From contig JAJFZO010000575.1 in assembly GCA_021397835.1 (NCBI GenBank), positions 2,361,001-2,425,000 on the forward strand: a DNA stretch of 64,000 nucleotides, written 5' to 3'. Within the stretch, counting starts at the first letter, position 1, and every line of letters begins with the position of its first letter. The notes under the pieces were generated by a model. The model saw nothing but the letters and a program-made list of their open reading frames with translations, had not been told where the DNA came from and did no database searches. Origin of the DNA: Moringa oleifera (taxonomy: Eukaryota; Streptophyta; Magnoliopsida; Brassicales; Moringaceae). The position numbers were made by a program, and so were the translations under genes. This document shows, piece by piece, positions 48,301 to 61,500 of the stretch.

Positions 48301-48611
48301 ATGAGGCTGGAGATGTTGGCAGGGAAAGAGGCAAATGTGGAGGGAGGCGGAGGAGGAGGAGGAGCTGGGTAGGATGGGAAAAACGGGGAGTTGTTAGGGG
48401 TAGAAGTGGAAGAAAACGGGAACTTAGGAGTCGTTGGAGGAGAAGGTGGAGAGAGAGATGGAGGCTCAGATGGAGGTAGAGAGTCCAGAGGGAGGAATGG
48501 TTGATGGAGGATCCTACGGCCGGTAATGTGGGCACAGTGTAAACACAGAGGCGCGCCAGATAACAGCCAGAAGCAGAGGATGAAGAAGAAGAAGAAACAG
48601 GAAGGGAGCAT
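44334..48611 (-). CDS. FH1: Class I formin, FH1-like
   Basis: Four exons on the minus strand: 48611-46522, 46386-46187, 45628-45384 and 45119-44334, giving 1106 residues. I start at ATG 48611 because it begins a signal peptide ([19 protein letters not shown]); an in-frame upstream ATG at 48668 would hide it. A Pro/Ser-rich wall-side domain (residues about 45-105) precedes a membrane span at about 118-140 ([20 protein letters not shown]). The cytosolic part has an SP-rich repeat region (about 355-583), an FH1 polyproline run near 590 and an FH2 domain from about 640 ([58 protein letters not shown]). The tail is Ser/Asp-rich. Class I formins nucleate actin at the plasma membrane and link it to the wall. 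Order suggests the Arabidopsis At5g48360 position, while the sequence reads more like FH1 (At3g25500), so the exact paralogue is uncertain. Confidence 0.94.
45336..45365. repeat. (GA)n microsatellite in formin intron 3
   Basis: About thirteen GA units lie 19 bases downstream of the exon 3 donor on the minus strand, where they read as a CT repeat. Confidence 0.9.
45721..45767 (-). repeat. T-tract followed by G-tract in formin intron 2
   Basis: On the transcript strand 18 T are followed by GTT and then G-runs of 6, 8, 4 and 4 separated by one to two bases. The tract is about 90 bases upstream of the exon 3 acceptor (45628) and is G-quadruplex-capable. Confidence 0.85.
46860..47550 (-). repeat. 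About seven degenerate 30-35-residue SP repeats in the formin
   Basis: Inside formin exon 1, a unit of about 90-107 bases recurs, with landmarks (plus strand) near 46951, 47041, 47148, 47248, 47344, 47449 and 47541. Each unit encodes a variant of SPDR/SPER, a short acidic stretch, SPR(I/K/R)S, DQN and V(R/Q)SPL. The units are coding and in frame between the membrane span and the polyproline FH1 region. Confidence 0.85.
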
Positions 48612-51600
48612 TGTGCTTTCTGCAACACAAACCACACAGACACGCATACACGCGTACACAGAACACAAAGAGAGAGAGAGAAGGACGCGGAGAGAGAGAG
48701 AGAGTAAATGGTTGGGTGATTCCGTGGGGACTTTTTTGACGCAAAGAGAAAGGGAAAGAGAGAAAAGGGTTGAATCAGAGGAGGAAAAAGGAGGTGGGTG
48801 TGACAGATTGGTGCATCCAGCTAAGATTCTGCTGTTGGTGGTGATGCTGCTTGCTTCTTGCCGCTCTTCTTTGTTTTTTCTTTCCTCCTTTTTCTTGTTT
48901 CCTCTACTCTCTACTGGTTACTGGTTAATTCCTCTGCCTTCCTATTTACTACAACAGTACAGTACCCACTTAGTGGTACGGTACCTATTCCTACAGTAGT
49001 TCCGATGGGTTGCAGTCACTAGCCATAACGACGATTAGATTTCAGGCGTCTGTTCTCTGACATGTGAAAGGCACTTCACCCCCTTCGCTACTACTACCAA
49101 CATCATAAGGTCCTTGATCTTGACACGTGGGCCCCATCCTGCCCCTAACAATTAACCTGTTCACAGTTCATTAATTAAAAAACCGTTATTTTCATTAATT
49201 ATAAATTAATACAACAGAAAATAAACTTTCATAATTATTATGTTTTCAAAAAAGAATGATTTGATATCACCTGAAAATCTCCATCAGCTTGACAAAAATT
49301 AATGAAATTCTACTAACACAAGTGAGAAACTTCTATATTAAAATCAATTATCATATTTTCAGTAAATTATGGAATAATATAAAAAATATTTGAAATATTT
49401 TATAAATAATTATTAATATTTTTGTTTTAAAATTTTTAAAAAATAAATTAAATTTTACATTATATTTATCGACAAAATATTATATAAAATTTAAACGTAC
49501 CTTTAATTATACAAAAAATTATGAATGAGACTTTTGAAGGATAAAAATTTTATAATCGATTTTAAATATCATTAATTGTATTGAAAAATATGATTCTTCC
49601 TCCATATCATATTATATTTATATAAACTGTATTAATAAATTAAATTAATAAATAATAAATAATAAATTAAATATCCATTTAATTTTTTTTAAAATGAGTT
49701 GATTTAACCACGTGGCATGACAAGGGACATCGCGTCAAACATCTGAAACGGCAGCATTTAAATACAACATGCAAGCATATAGCCATTTAATCCTTTTTTT
49801 TTTTTTTACATAATATAAGCAATCTCAAAGGCTTAATTTAATTTTTAATTTTTTTAATAAAGATTAATATTTTCAAAATAAAAAAATTATTTGAAAATAG
49901 AAATTACAAGGTGGGTGTGAAAGCAGTACATTGAAGAGTCGAATTACCGACAATTTCGCCCAAGATTTAAGGTTCTAACAAAAGCGGTCCTCACACGTTT
50001 TCAACGACCGAGCACTGCTAATCTCACCTCACTGTTTCCTTTCCTGTGTTCTAACCGATCACTGGCATCATAGTTGTTTGGTGAAGTGGAGGGTGAGAAT
50101 AAGCATTATTAATATTAAATAATTAATCGATAATCTCTTCTTACCATACTAATAATTAATTAATTTGGTTGCAACGGTCCATTTCTTGTTTATTATATGG
50201 TAAGATCACTTGGATTTATTAAAACATGTGTTAAAGATTTATGATAAGTACTTTGTGGCATAATGTACATGAATAAAGATGATAAGGAAATTAGTGGTAA
50301 AATTAATAATTAATCTTATAATTAAAATGCGACATGTAGTTTTATTTTATTTATTTATTTGAAAATGTCAAGTGTTACTTATGCTATGACTTTTATAGAG
50401 TGTGGACCTTCGCCAAATTGCAATAATTAGTTACATATAGATCCCATCATCTTTACAATTAGATGACTAAATCCGATTAGATAATATGTGTTTAGCATTT
50501 TAATAAAAAAGAGTAAAAAATATTTTTTAAAATTTATTATATTAATATAAAAATAAGATAATAAAAATTTAAATATCTATTTTATTACATTATCATATAT
50601 AATTGTTTATTTAAAAATAAATGCATTTCAAATCAACAAAGATTATGATCTTATCAAGTCATATATTATTTACATTAGCCAGAATACTTAAATGAAATTT
50701 ATGAAAGTTTTGCATAGCATATAGAATGTATATAATATCTTTCAAAGCATTAGGTGTTTTAAAATAAAATTATAAGTTCTGATTATTTTTTAGATAATTT
50801 AAAATGAAATAAAATTTATGATTTGATATTTTTTAATTTTATTAAAATTAATTTTAAAATTTATATTATTATTATAAATTTTCATGTTATACAAAGCATA
50901 ATATCGATGTCTTTATCACAGACCAATGAGTCTTGAAAAATTAGTCTAAAATTAATTGATATTAATATTATTAAAAAATCACAAATTATAAAAAATATAA
51001 TTTATTATATTAATTTAATTACAAAATAAATATTTTTGGAAACTGTGTTCTAAAATATTCGAGCACCGACACTTAGGAATTTCAATTAAATAATGATACA
51101 AACTACGCCGGCATAGGAGCTACCAGAAGTAGAAAATTGGCAACATTGTACGACAAAACATATTCATGATTTTGTCCATTAGGATTTTTGGAAGCCCTAA
51201 AAAGCTCTCTGCATTACATTTTCATGGATCCACCCAACCATATTGTATAATATTTTATAATTTAATTTATTAATATTTGATTTAAAAAAACCTTAAAAGG
51301 GCACAATAATTGATATTAAATTATGATTATCATACGAAGAGTACGTATAATAAAGTGATGGCATTATTGACGATATCAAGCCCACATGCATCAATTGAAA
51401 ATTAGGGCATGTGATCTCGTCACACTAATATTATTTGGCTTGCTAGATCAACGGAATCAATATATTCAAATTTTGCATTGACTATGCGACTTCAATTGTT
51501 TATTACGAATAAAGCGAGATTAGGTCTTGGGAGGAGACTATCGTAACCCCGAATTGAAAATTGTAAACTATCTCGGGTGTGCATATATATACCCTAAGAC

Positions 51601-54600
51601 GGGTAGACGGTGGGATATAGCATGTAACATGTTCATATGTGATGTTATTGTAAGTTATCTTATGATATGTGGTTAATGTATCCCTTGTCAATTTTTATTA
51701 TCTTTTTTGTTGTTTTAATGAAATAATTTATTGCAAAGATTTTATGGTTTTTGATATTTTGAGTTAAATTTTTTAATTTAATTTATGTTAACGTATTAAA
51801 TAGATATTAATACATAATAATTAAAACAAATAAGGATAATAATAGAAGAATTTGAATTACATCTTTTTTTTAATTTAATTTAGACGTTGCCTTTATAATT
51901 TTTTTAAAAAAATTATTCAAATTTGAGCTTTTGTTAAATAAATTTTCATGTAAAATTTTTAATTATTTTTATAAAAAATTTAAATTATTTTAATATTTTA
52001 AAATATGATATTACAAAAAATAAAAAATATTTATAAAAATAATTCTCAATAATTATTTAAAATTGAAAGACGAACTTAAAATAAAACGTAAAATTTGTTT
52101 AAAATTTTGAAGATATTTTAACAATAAAAATACTTTTAATTTTTTTACAATATTTAAAAATAATGTATAATTTTAAAATTTTAAAATGCATAATTGATTT
52201 AATTCATACATTAAAATTTAAATTAAAAATAAATTAATTTAAACCATTTTAATGAATTATCAAAATAACTTTTTTTAATTGTATCTTTAAAAGTTAACAT
52301 TAATATAAATCAGATCAATTTACTTACCAATTTTAACTGATCAGATTAGTTAATTGAAAAGGTGATGAGCCTTAAACAAGTACAAAATTAGGAGAAGAAG
52401 GTGATAATAATGGGCAAACACGTGATCCCCTATATCCAAAACTATGGGAGAGGAAGAAATAAAGGGATACATTAAAGGTTAATGCATGAAGGCATTATTA
52501 ATTATGGGACTATCCCCCAAGTCCACATCTAGCAAGAGACCACTAAATCTTTGTCCGAAGGTGGATTGATCACCTCCCTCTCTTTGAATAAATACATAAA
52601 CAGAGACAGTGATGTGTATGTGAAACATGGATGCTGCCTTTTGATTTTATTTCTTTTGGGTATGGTGGGATATTCTCAGATTTCGAATATAGACACTGAT
52701 TGGATGATGAGAAAAGTGATGGAAAACTTGAAAGGAAAATGAAAAAGAGAAAGGTAGAAGACTTATAAAAAGGATGACGGTTTAATGAGCATTCATCCAC
52801 CATAGTATGTGTTTAAAACCTTTAATCATTTGAGCCCACATTGATTACCTTTTCTGATAATGGTTTTGAAATCTTGATGACTTTCTTGTCACTCTTTAGA
52901 ACTTTGAAACTTATAGGAAACAGGAAAAGTTTTGAAAGCTGATTTTTTTTTTTTTCAGAGGAAAGTGACAACATTTTAGAAAAAGCCATAAAAGCATGCA
53001 GGGCTTATGTTATTGTTCCCTTTCTCTCTCCACATCTTTAGGGCATATCACCCTGAAAGAAAATTTTTGCATACTTAGCTATCGCCATCCTTTTCTCTCT
53101 TTGGGGCCTTAATTAATCTCTCACAATATATAGTTTAACTGCAACGCTTAGATTAGGGAACATTAATCCCCTTTTTTTAGGGTTTTGATAACAACTTGCA
53201 CTAAGAGAGGGCTTGGCTGCAACTGGGCAAACGATGGCAGCCGTGGGACATGGCTCTTCCAAGCTTTTCCGTTCTCTCAGATACTAAACATGAATGATTA
53301 AAATAAATTGCCCCCACCAAACCCTTTGTTAGTCTATCTTTGGTTTTCTAAGAATTGGGTCTTTGTTTTTTCCCAATAAAAATGACAACTTTCTTGGCAT
53401 ATATGGCTCAAAGTCAAGCACTCACAGAACATTCAGCCAATTATTTTGGTTCCCAATTTGAGATTAACAAATCTTTGATCTATAGTTAGGTAAATACACC
53501 AAATGGATATCATTAAAACCAACAAAAGGTGAAAGAAAACAATGTTGGGCACTATTCTTCTGCTTCAAATGATACTACCCAAAGCATGTTTGGCTTGGAT
53601 TTTCATCAATGGAGGTAGATTTGGAGGCTGTTGCTTTGAGTAACAGACGCATCTTAGGCCGAGCCCTGTACCATTGAAGAAAATTTTCTAGGATACCCAC
53701 AAAAGATGACAGAAAGCAAAAGAAAAGGAGAGAAAAGTAAAAGAACGTGAAATGCAGTGAACTTGCATTATGGCGTCATTTAGAAAGCAGGATGCAAAGA
53801 TAAGGCAACAGTGCTAGGCATAAGTAAAGGGAGCTTTACAGGCAGATGGCAAAACAGTGAAACCCAAGGAGGAAAGGAAATAAAGGGGCGGTGGTGGGGA
53901 CACAGTGATCTTTAGGAAGCATGGGATGGGAATTGTAAAGCAGGAGAATATACAGGTCTACAGACTAACCGACTAGAATCTTGACTGTTTTTTTCACTTT
54001 AATTGTAATTGCACGATTTTATTTTATTGAAAATTTTAATTTAAACATATATCTAAATATATGGGATGTGAGATGAGTAAGGTGTATGTCTATTTTTCTT
54101 GCTCCTTGAACTGATCAAACAAAATGATTGGGAGGTTCTGCAGTTAAAGTAAAATTTGATTTATAACAAAGATGGGTCACTAAACCTTGATACTACTCAA
54201 AGAGTTTGGAACCTTTTCCATTAGGAAAAAAAAAAAAAGAACAATTTGGACTGTGTTTCTTTTCTCTTTTACTATATCACGACAAGCTCTTTCTAGCACC
54301 TATCTCTCTTTCTCTCCCTGAAATTGTAAGGGTACCCTTTTGGTGGGTTGGAGAAAAAGAGCAATTATAACTTAGAACCTAATCTTAATCAAAAAGACAA
54401 TGGCACAGCTTCCTCTGAATATGCTAGACAGCATATGCAACGGTAGATTTTGCTGGGACCAATATACAAGAGAATTATCAGTCACTACCAAATCTAATAA
54501 TCCTGTTTCCACTAATTTCATTGAAAGTCCTCCCAGCCATAATTAGTATAAACGAACAATCGGGTACATATATTATGTGAAGTTTCTACTATTGGCCTAT

Positions 54601-55592
54601 TTTCCTGGAAAATTTCTTGATAATTCCTTCACTGTTTGTTTAGCACTATTGGATACTAATAATGAAGTCCATGCAGTTCTTCACATGGGCGACAACTAAG
54701 ATTACTTTTTATGCTTCGCATAACAAATCTCTTTGATTCCATATCTTGTTTGTCATTACGTGCTTCATTAGAGCTCAACACAGATGGTTTGTTTCCTGTA
54801 GAATAGGCATGGGCTTACCATATGACGTTGATAATTGTTTTGTTAAAATATGACCTTTTGTGCTTCAGAGAACTTTCCATTCGTGATTTCGCCTTTATGT
54901 TTTGGAGAGTACTCTGGATTTTCTTGCCCAGAATCTTCCATGTTGCCTGATCCAAATATCAATGATTTAATAAAGAGTTGCCAGATTTAGAATAATTTCC
55001 TATCAATGTATAGTTCTGATCCATATACAGGTGCTATGGCAGAAACTTTGCAGAGCCAGAAAAAGTGAAGCTGAGACGAACCTGTTAGTTGCAGACCCTG
55101 GCAAGGCTGCAGAAATGGTTGAGATACAAACATGAGGAATTCCTTTATGCTTCTGGCCCATAAATTCTGACTCAAAAGAACTTTCTGACAAAAGAGGAAA
55201 AGAAGGAAGCATATCCTAGAACACAACAATAGCACAAGCTGCGATCAAGTTTCTTCCCATTTTGAAACCCTAACTAAAAGTTGGGATTGTATAACCTCTT
55301 TCCTCATTCAAAAATTTCACAAATGGAACATAGGCATTAGTGCTATACATAATTAAGACGAATTATTGATTTCCATTGCCGTGACAAATCAATAAGGTCT
55401 AATATCTGAATGAATTGAAATTTCAAAAGGGGCGCTACCAAAACCTTAATTCTACATCAATAGAATTAGCTCAAGAATCTTTGAATCCATGACATCAAAA
55501 CCTTTTCACTTCCAGTAACCTTTGCCCCTTCACTTTTTCTCCCCCTTTAATTTAATGGGTCTTCGAATGAGGTAATTTCAAGTGGTCATGAT
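48612..55592. other. Intergenic region between formin 5' end and valyl-tRNA synthetase 3' end
   Basis: The first 100 bases are the formin leader, with GA/CT microsatellites at 48670-48703. 49150-52350 is mostly very AT-rich with no coding signal. 52350-55500 is more balanced but has only short open frames (for example 52551-52742 plus and 54987-55235 minus) that I do not consider genes. A short GC-richer patch at about 51520-51670 may be old repeat sequence. No tRNA, microRNA hairpin or transposon end is recognised. Confidence 0.6.
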
Positions 55593-58500
55593 CTACCTAA
55601 TCTCAGCTTCCAAACGTGCACTCTCTTTTTTGAAGAATTCAAATTCTTGCAAAAGCATAGTCAGCTTTGCCACGTTCTCCTCCTTTATATGGGATGGAAC
55701 CTTATCTTCATAACCAGATGCTTTCATTATCTTTTGCAACTTCTCAGTTTGCCTGTTAAAGACCAAAACCCAATTTAGGATGAGCAATGCAAGAGGGATT
55801 CTCATCAACAATGAGGCTCTACAGCCATATGCATGTCAGACCATAGTTAATTTTTCTCAAAACAATAAACAAAAACAAAATGATGTAATTGAATGGGTAT
55901 GAGCATTTTGTACTTAGGCAGGCTCAGGCGGTAGTTAAGAATCTATAATTTGAACACATATATGCCAACAGAAATAATGAAAAGCAAGAAGTATTTGTAC
56001 CAGACTTTTCTAACAAAGGACATGTCAGAAACACATCCCTCTTCTAGATTGACTGGTTGAAACAGTAAAGGCAGATTTTCTTTTCAGGAGTCTAGGATTG
56101 GTCGGTAACGGGACAGGTGTTATTGGAACAATTTTACATGGTTAACCAGTGAAGGATGCAATTGAAGGAGATTTTAAAGCCGCGTATCACAGAAGCTAGA
56201 TTGCTTGAAATAATGAATGTTAGTACAGTGCAGACCACAGATTTCCAGTAACTGCACCGCACCGTAAAAAGATACAGAAAAGAGGCATGAAGCTAATACC
56301 TTTAGGCAAACATTTTTTGAAATTAGAAAAATGGTTAGGATTAAGAAATAACCATTACATGCATGAACGTTATTTGTGGTTTGTCAAATATAAAATGCAC
56401 CAACAACTAAAATACTAGACTCCCGAACTTGAATCCAGAATGCAAGAATAACAGGACAACAGGATGAAGGAAAAGTGAAAAGTGGATCAGGTCGGCCAGG
56501 GGGGGGAAGAAATCATAGCCTAGGGAGAAGGAAAAAAGCCATAAATAAAGCTGCTTGGCAGGAGCAAGTTCATGCAGTAGAACCCAAGCTCGAAACCACA
56601 TAAAAGCTACAACCATGAATGCATCCATCATTCTCCCATTATGGTCCAACCTGTGTTCTGATTACCCAGACAAATGAACAAATCTAGCTAGCATACTTAC
56701 TTTTGTATCTCATCCATCTTATTCTTTATCTTTTCACATTCTGCTTCTGCGTTCAGAGTCCCTTGAACTCTAAGGTAAACTTTAAGGTTTTCATTGACGG
56801 TCTCAACTGCACAACCAGCTGGAACAGCATCTTTCCCACTCAACAGAACCTGTACATTGCAAACTTAAGACTTAGTCCGAAAATCGACAAATTATTGCAA
56901 TGTAAATGCCAACTTTATGAATTACAGAAAAACTACACAGCATAATAAACCTGAAAATGAAAATCCTCATCCTCACTGATAAAAGAGAATAATGATTTAC
57001 TTAATTTGATAACTAGAAAACCCCTTGAGGCAGGGCCACTTCGTGTACCCATCTTTTTTGAAAAGTAACGTGTAATTACACAACGAATACCAAATAAATT
57101 GCTACATATAAATATAACAATAATAATAATAAATTAACAATTAGATAACTGAGCAGGTTATGTACAACAATGGCATCAAGGAAATATAGAAGGGGCAGAC
57201 TGAGATCATATGGAAGTACAAAGTTGAAAAATTCACATATATACACAGGGAATGGAGATCTATGTTAAAAGTACAAAGAGTAGAGGAAGGAGAAGAAAAC
57301 ATCAGGGCTGATTGAGCATAAAACTCAAGCAGCCAAGAATAGCATATCCATGCAAAATACCTCTAAAGATGATAGAGTGGCAAGAGTAATAATCTCCAAT
57401 CCATGGCTTCTAATAGTTTGGGCTATTGCATCAGTTCCACAAAAAGCAAAAGCAGGTAGCCTGAAATAGTATAAAGAAAAAGGGAAAACAGGCATCAGTA
57501 ACTTCCAGGGAAAACAGGTATATTTAGATGTACACGATAATAACATTAAGCGGAGCAAAAAGAGAGCACAAAATCAGTTGGAGCATCACATACACCAATC
57601 CCAGAAGAAAAGACCATAATAAGGCATCATTAGTTAAAAGTTTAGCTTTCAGCTTTTTGCTCTTTTCCTTCTTAGGAGGCGGTAAAAAAACTTGGCCTTT
57701 TGCAATGAAGCAGAAGTGACAAATAGAAATTGATTCAGTCATTTCTATTCTTATTTCTTATTTTCTATGTTTTCTAATAAAGTTCAAAATCCCCACTAAT
57801 AAAAATCATAGATTTTTTCAGAAAATAAAGTATAAAAAATCTGAAGCTTGAAATTCAAAGGGCAAAACTCTTGCATTTGAATAAAAAAGTACTTTGAAGG
57901 ACCCCCCCCCCCCCCCCCCCCCCAACCTTTACAAAGTACATATTTTAAAATGTACCTCACAGTGATTTTTCAGTTATTTTCCCAGCATTTTTGCTTTCAG
58001 AAGCAAAATAACTGAATCAAAAGTTATAACCAAAGAAAACCTAAGTTTTTGTGCTCATAGGAAAAGTTTCATATATTTACCTTTCATTTTTCTGCTTTGC
58101 AAGCAACTCCGCCCTGAGTGATCTAAGTGATCTCACACTTGAGAAAACAATATCCATCTCATATTCCACCTTTTCATTTGTCCAGCACTGTAAAAATACG
58201 ATAACAGTAGGACAACAAACTGCAAAGTTAATATCTCATCCCACTTATCTAATATTTATCCATTTTCAGGATCCCTAATTGCTAGTCCCACAGGAGTTTC
58301 AGATACTATGTCCTCAGGGATAATTCACAATGCAACATTTTGTTTAGGAACATGAACTTACCTCTATAGCTGATGGATACTCAGAGACCATAATAGAGCC
58401 TTTTGATTCACAGTCTCTTGCAGAGGGTAGGCGCTGCCATAATTCCTCAGTGACAAATGGCATAAATGGATGAAGTAACCTCAGACCATTTTCCAGACAA

Positions 58501-61500
58501 AGCCAAAGAGCATCCCTTGCAGAGCTCCTCTCTGAGGCAAATGCTGGATCATCACCAGCAAAAAAAGGTTTGATCGCTTCAATGAAAACATCACAGAACT
58601 GATATTGCCACCATGAATATATCGCATTGGCTGCATCTGAGAACTCATATGCATCCAATGATGCCACAGTTTTTGATATGGCCTTGTTCAGCACCGAAAG
58701 TATCCATTTGCAGCTGAAAGGCATTGTTTCTGGATGTACCATCAATGGAGGAGTATAATCATCTCCAAGTTTGCTTATTGCGAATCGGACAGCATTCCAT
58801 AGTTTGTTACACCACTGACGATACCCAACAACTCTTTGGATGTCCAAATTTATTTTATCAGACTGAAAATAGAAACGAAGAAAGATGACAAACAATTTTT
58901 ATTGACATAAGTGCTCCTTGGAGTTCGAAGATTGAGATGAGAAAATAAATAAGCATAAAAACCTGAGCCGTGTATGAGACAAGTGCAAATCGGAGAGCAT
59001 CTGCACCACATTCTGCAATACCATGAGGAAAATCTTTCATCTGTCCCTCTTTTGCAACAACCAGCTCCCTTGGGTCCAGGTTACCCTCTTCCAACCTCTT
59101 GTGAAGACCTTGAAGGGATATCCCATTTATCACTTCAAGTGGATCAATGACATTTCCCAAAGACTTTGACATCTTACGCCCATGTGCATCACGTATCATA
59201 GGATGGAGGTAAACCTGCATAATGTAAATGTTTAGCTGAACATTAAAACGGGCATCTCAATATTATAGCAAGGTTAGGCATACCTTGAGAGAAAGTATTA
59301 TGCTCACCTTCCTAAATGGCACATCACCTCCCAATTTCATTCCTAACATCACCATTCGAGCAACCCAGAAAAAGAGAATATCATGTCCAGTTTCAAGAAT
59401 GGATGTCGGATAAAATGCTTTCAGATCATCAGTATAATCTGGCCATCCCAACACAGATAATGGAAAGAGACCAGAAGAAAACCAAGTGTCCAGCACATCA
59501 GGATCTTGACGCAACTCAAACTTCTTCCCAGCATATTTCTGGCTAGCCTCTTCTAGAGCATCTTCCTCATTTCTCGCAACTATCCAGTGGTCCTTGTACA
59601 CACCAAGTTCCTTAAACTCATCATCTTCCAGCGTAGCATACCATGCGGGAATCCGGTGTCCCCACCAGAGCTGCCTTGAGATGCACCAATCCCGTATGTT
59701 CTCAAGCCATCTGCAATATTGTACTACTACTCAGTTATAATCAGTATGATAGTACAGAATACTGATACTCAAATGACATATCACAAACATAAGAAAGATA
59801 GATACACATAATGCCGTAATCTAGACAGATACGAGGCTCTTCTGTGGGTCCCACCAGAAATAATTTCAAATTAAAGTAAAACTGACGACAACAATCGTGT
59901 TTTTTTTTTTTAGCAGAGACAACAATCATAGAATTTGTTTTGCCCCTCATATGTTTTCTGGGCTTCTATTCACAACCTTCTCCCATTCAAATTTATTAGA
60001 CAATGCATAAGGTAGTTCTCAACCACTACCTAATGCATCATAAGAAATGGCAGAAAATGACATTTTCTGTTTTAATAATAGCTATCAAGGAAGCATGAAA
60101 TCACCTTTTCCATTCTGCAGCATACTGCCCAGGGATGAATTCAAGTTTCTTGTTCTCACCATCCATAGCAGCATCAAGAGCCTCCTTCGCCATGGTGTTG
60201 CAATTAACAAACCACTGAGGTTTTATCATTGGCTCAACAACATCATTACTTCTTGAACAAAGGCCAAGCCGCATTTCGTTGTTTCTAGCACCTCTACACA
60301 ATCCCTATATGAAAGAATGAAAATGAGTTAGCACCACCTTTGATATCATATACAGGTCAAATGGGGAATTAACAATGTTAAAAACTAAAATAGTAGCATT
60401 ATTGACCACACAGGCAGCCAGAGTAAAACTAAAAAGCTTAATTCCGTCTAATGTCTCAACTCTACTAAGCATATATCCTGTTTTTTCCCGACTTTTTCCA
60501 CGTTTTCCTACCTTCACCAATTTCTCTCCTTTTTAAGGCTTGTAGCAAGAAACCTTGCATAATTGGACAAAATCAAAACTACCTCACCAAACACCATAAG
60601 ACATCTCTATAATTCATAATTTCTTAAAAAGAAACCATGCACTAGAAGTTTATGCATCTACATTGGGAACAGACTGTTATACATGATATCAATCAGTATC
60701 GTCACCTTTTTCTGCAATGCCTCAACCACAGCCTCACGAGCTGTAAAACGTGGCATCCCGCCAAACTCTGGACCACCATTACTATTTATTTTACCATCAT
60801 CTGTGAAAATATTGATAAATTCAAGATTATGACGCTTCCCGACCTCAAAATCATTTGGATCATGGGCTGGGGTGATCTGCAAGGGCATGAAAGGATAGAC
60901 AACAGAATATTGTATCAAAGAAACAACAAGCTCAATTACAGCATTCTATGATCCAAGAATGAACTCTTACCTTAACAGCACCAGTACCAAAGTTGGGATC
61001 AACCAGTATCGCATCACAAACTATTGGAAGCTTTCTTCCATTAAATGGATGAATTGCAAATTTTCCATGCAGATGACTGTACCTTGGGTCATCAGGGTGA
61101 ATAGCGATGGCAGTATCACCAAGCATTGTTTCCACCCTAGTAGTGGCAACGACAATCTCACCCAAGCCTCCCTCAAGAGGGTAAGCAAACGAAGTTAAAA
61201 CACCAAATTCCACCGGCTTTTCATAACCAGGAATCTTTAAAAGAGTCTTTTCTTTGATATCTGTATAATCAACCTATGAATACCAATGAAATCCATCCAC
61301 ATAAGTAAGAGGCAGTTCAACAGCCACATAACTCAAAGTAAGTTGCTCACCTCAATATCAGATATAGCTGTTCGTAGGATGCAATCCCAATTTACTAGGC
61401 GAATGTCCCTGCAAATGACATAGTGAATATCTACAAACAGGTATTCTCATCATAAAAAAAAGCTACCAATGAAATGGAGATTTTTATCTTTCTTTTCAGA

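Noticed and set aside
47131..48999. Plus-strand frames and alternative minus-strand frames over formin exon 1
   Set aside because: They follow from low-complexity Ser/Pro codons and GA repeats. The formin frame alone has a signal peptide, membrane span and FH1/FH2 features.
51503..51691. Possible LTR or old retroelement fragment in the spacer near 51.5 kb
   Set aside because: The composition differs slightly from the surroundings, but I found no TG...CA ends, primer-binding site or protein similarity.
52551..52742. 63-codon plus-strand frame with a hydrophobic centre
   Set aside because: It is short, in AT-rich spacer, without leader or family similarity. A small secreted peptide cannot be excluded but is not supported.
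54987..55235. Overlapping minus-strand frames downstream of the valyl-tRNA synthetase stop
   Set aside because: They are Leu/Phe/Cys-rich with no domain, lie in spacer sequence and do not join to any exon.
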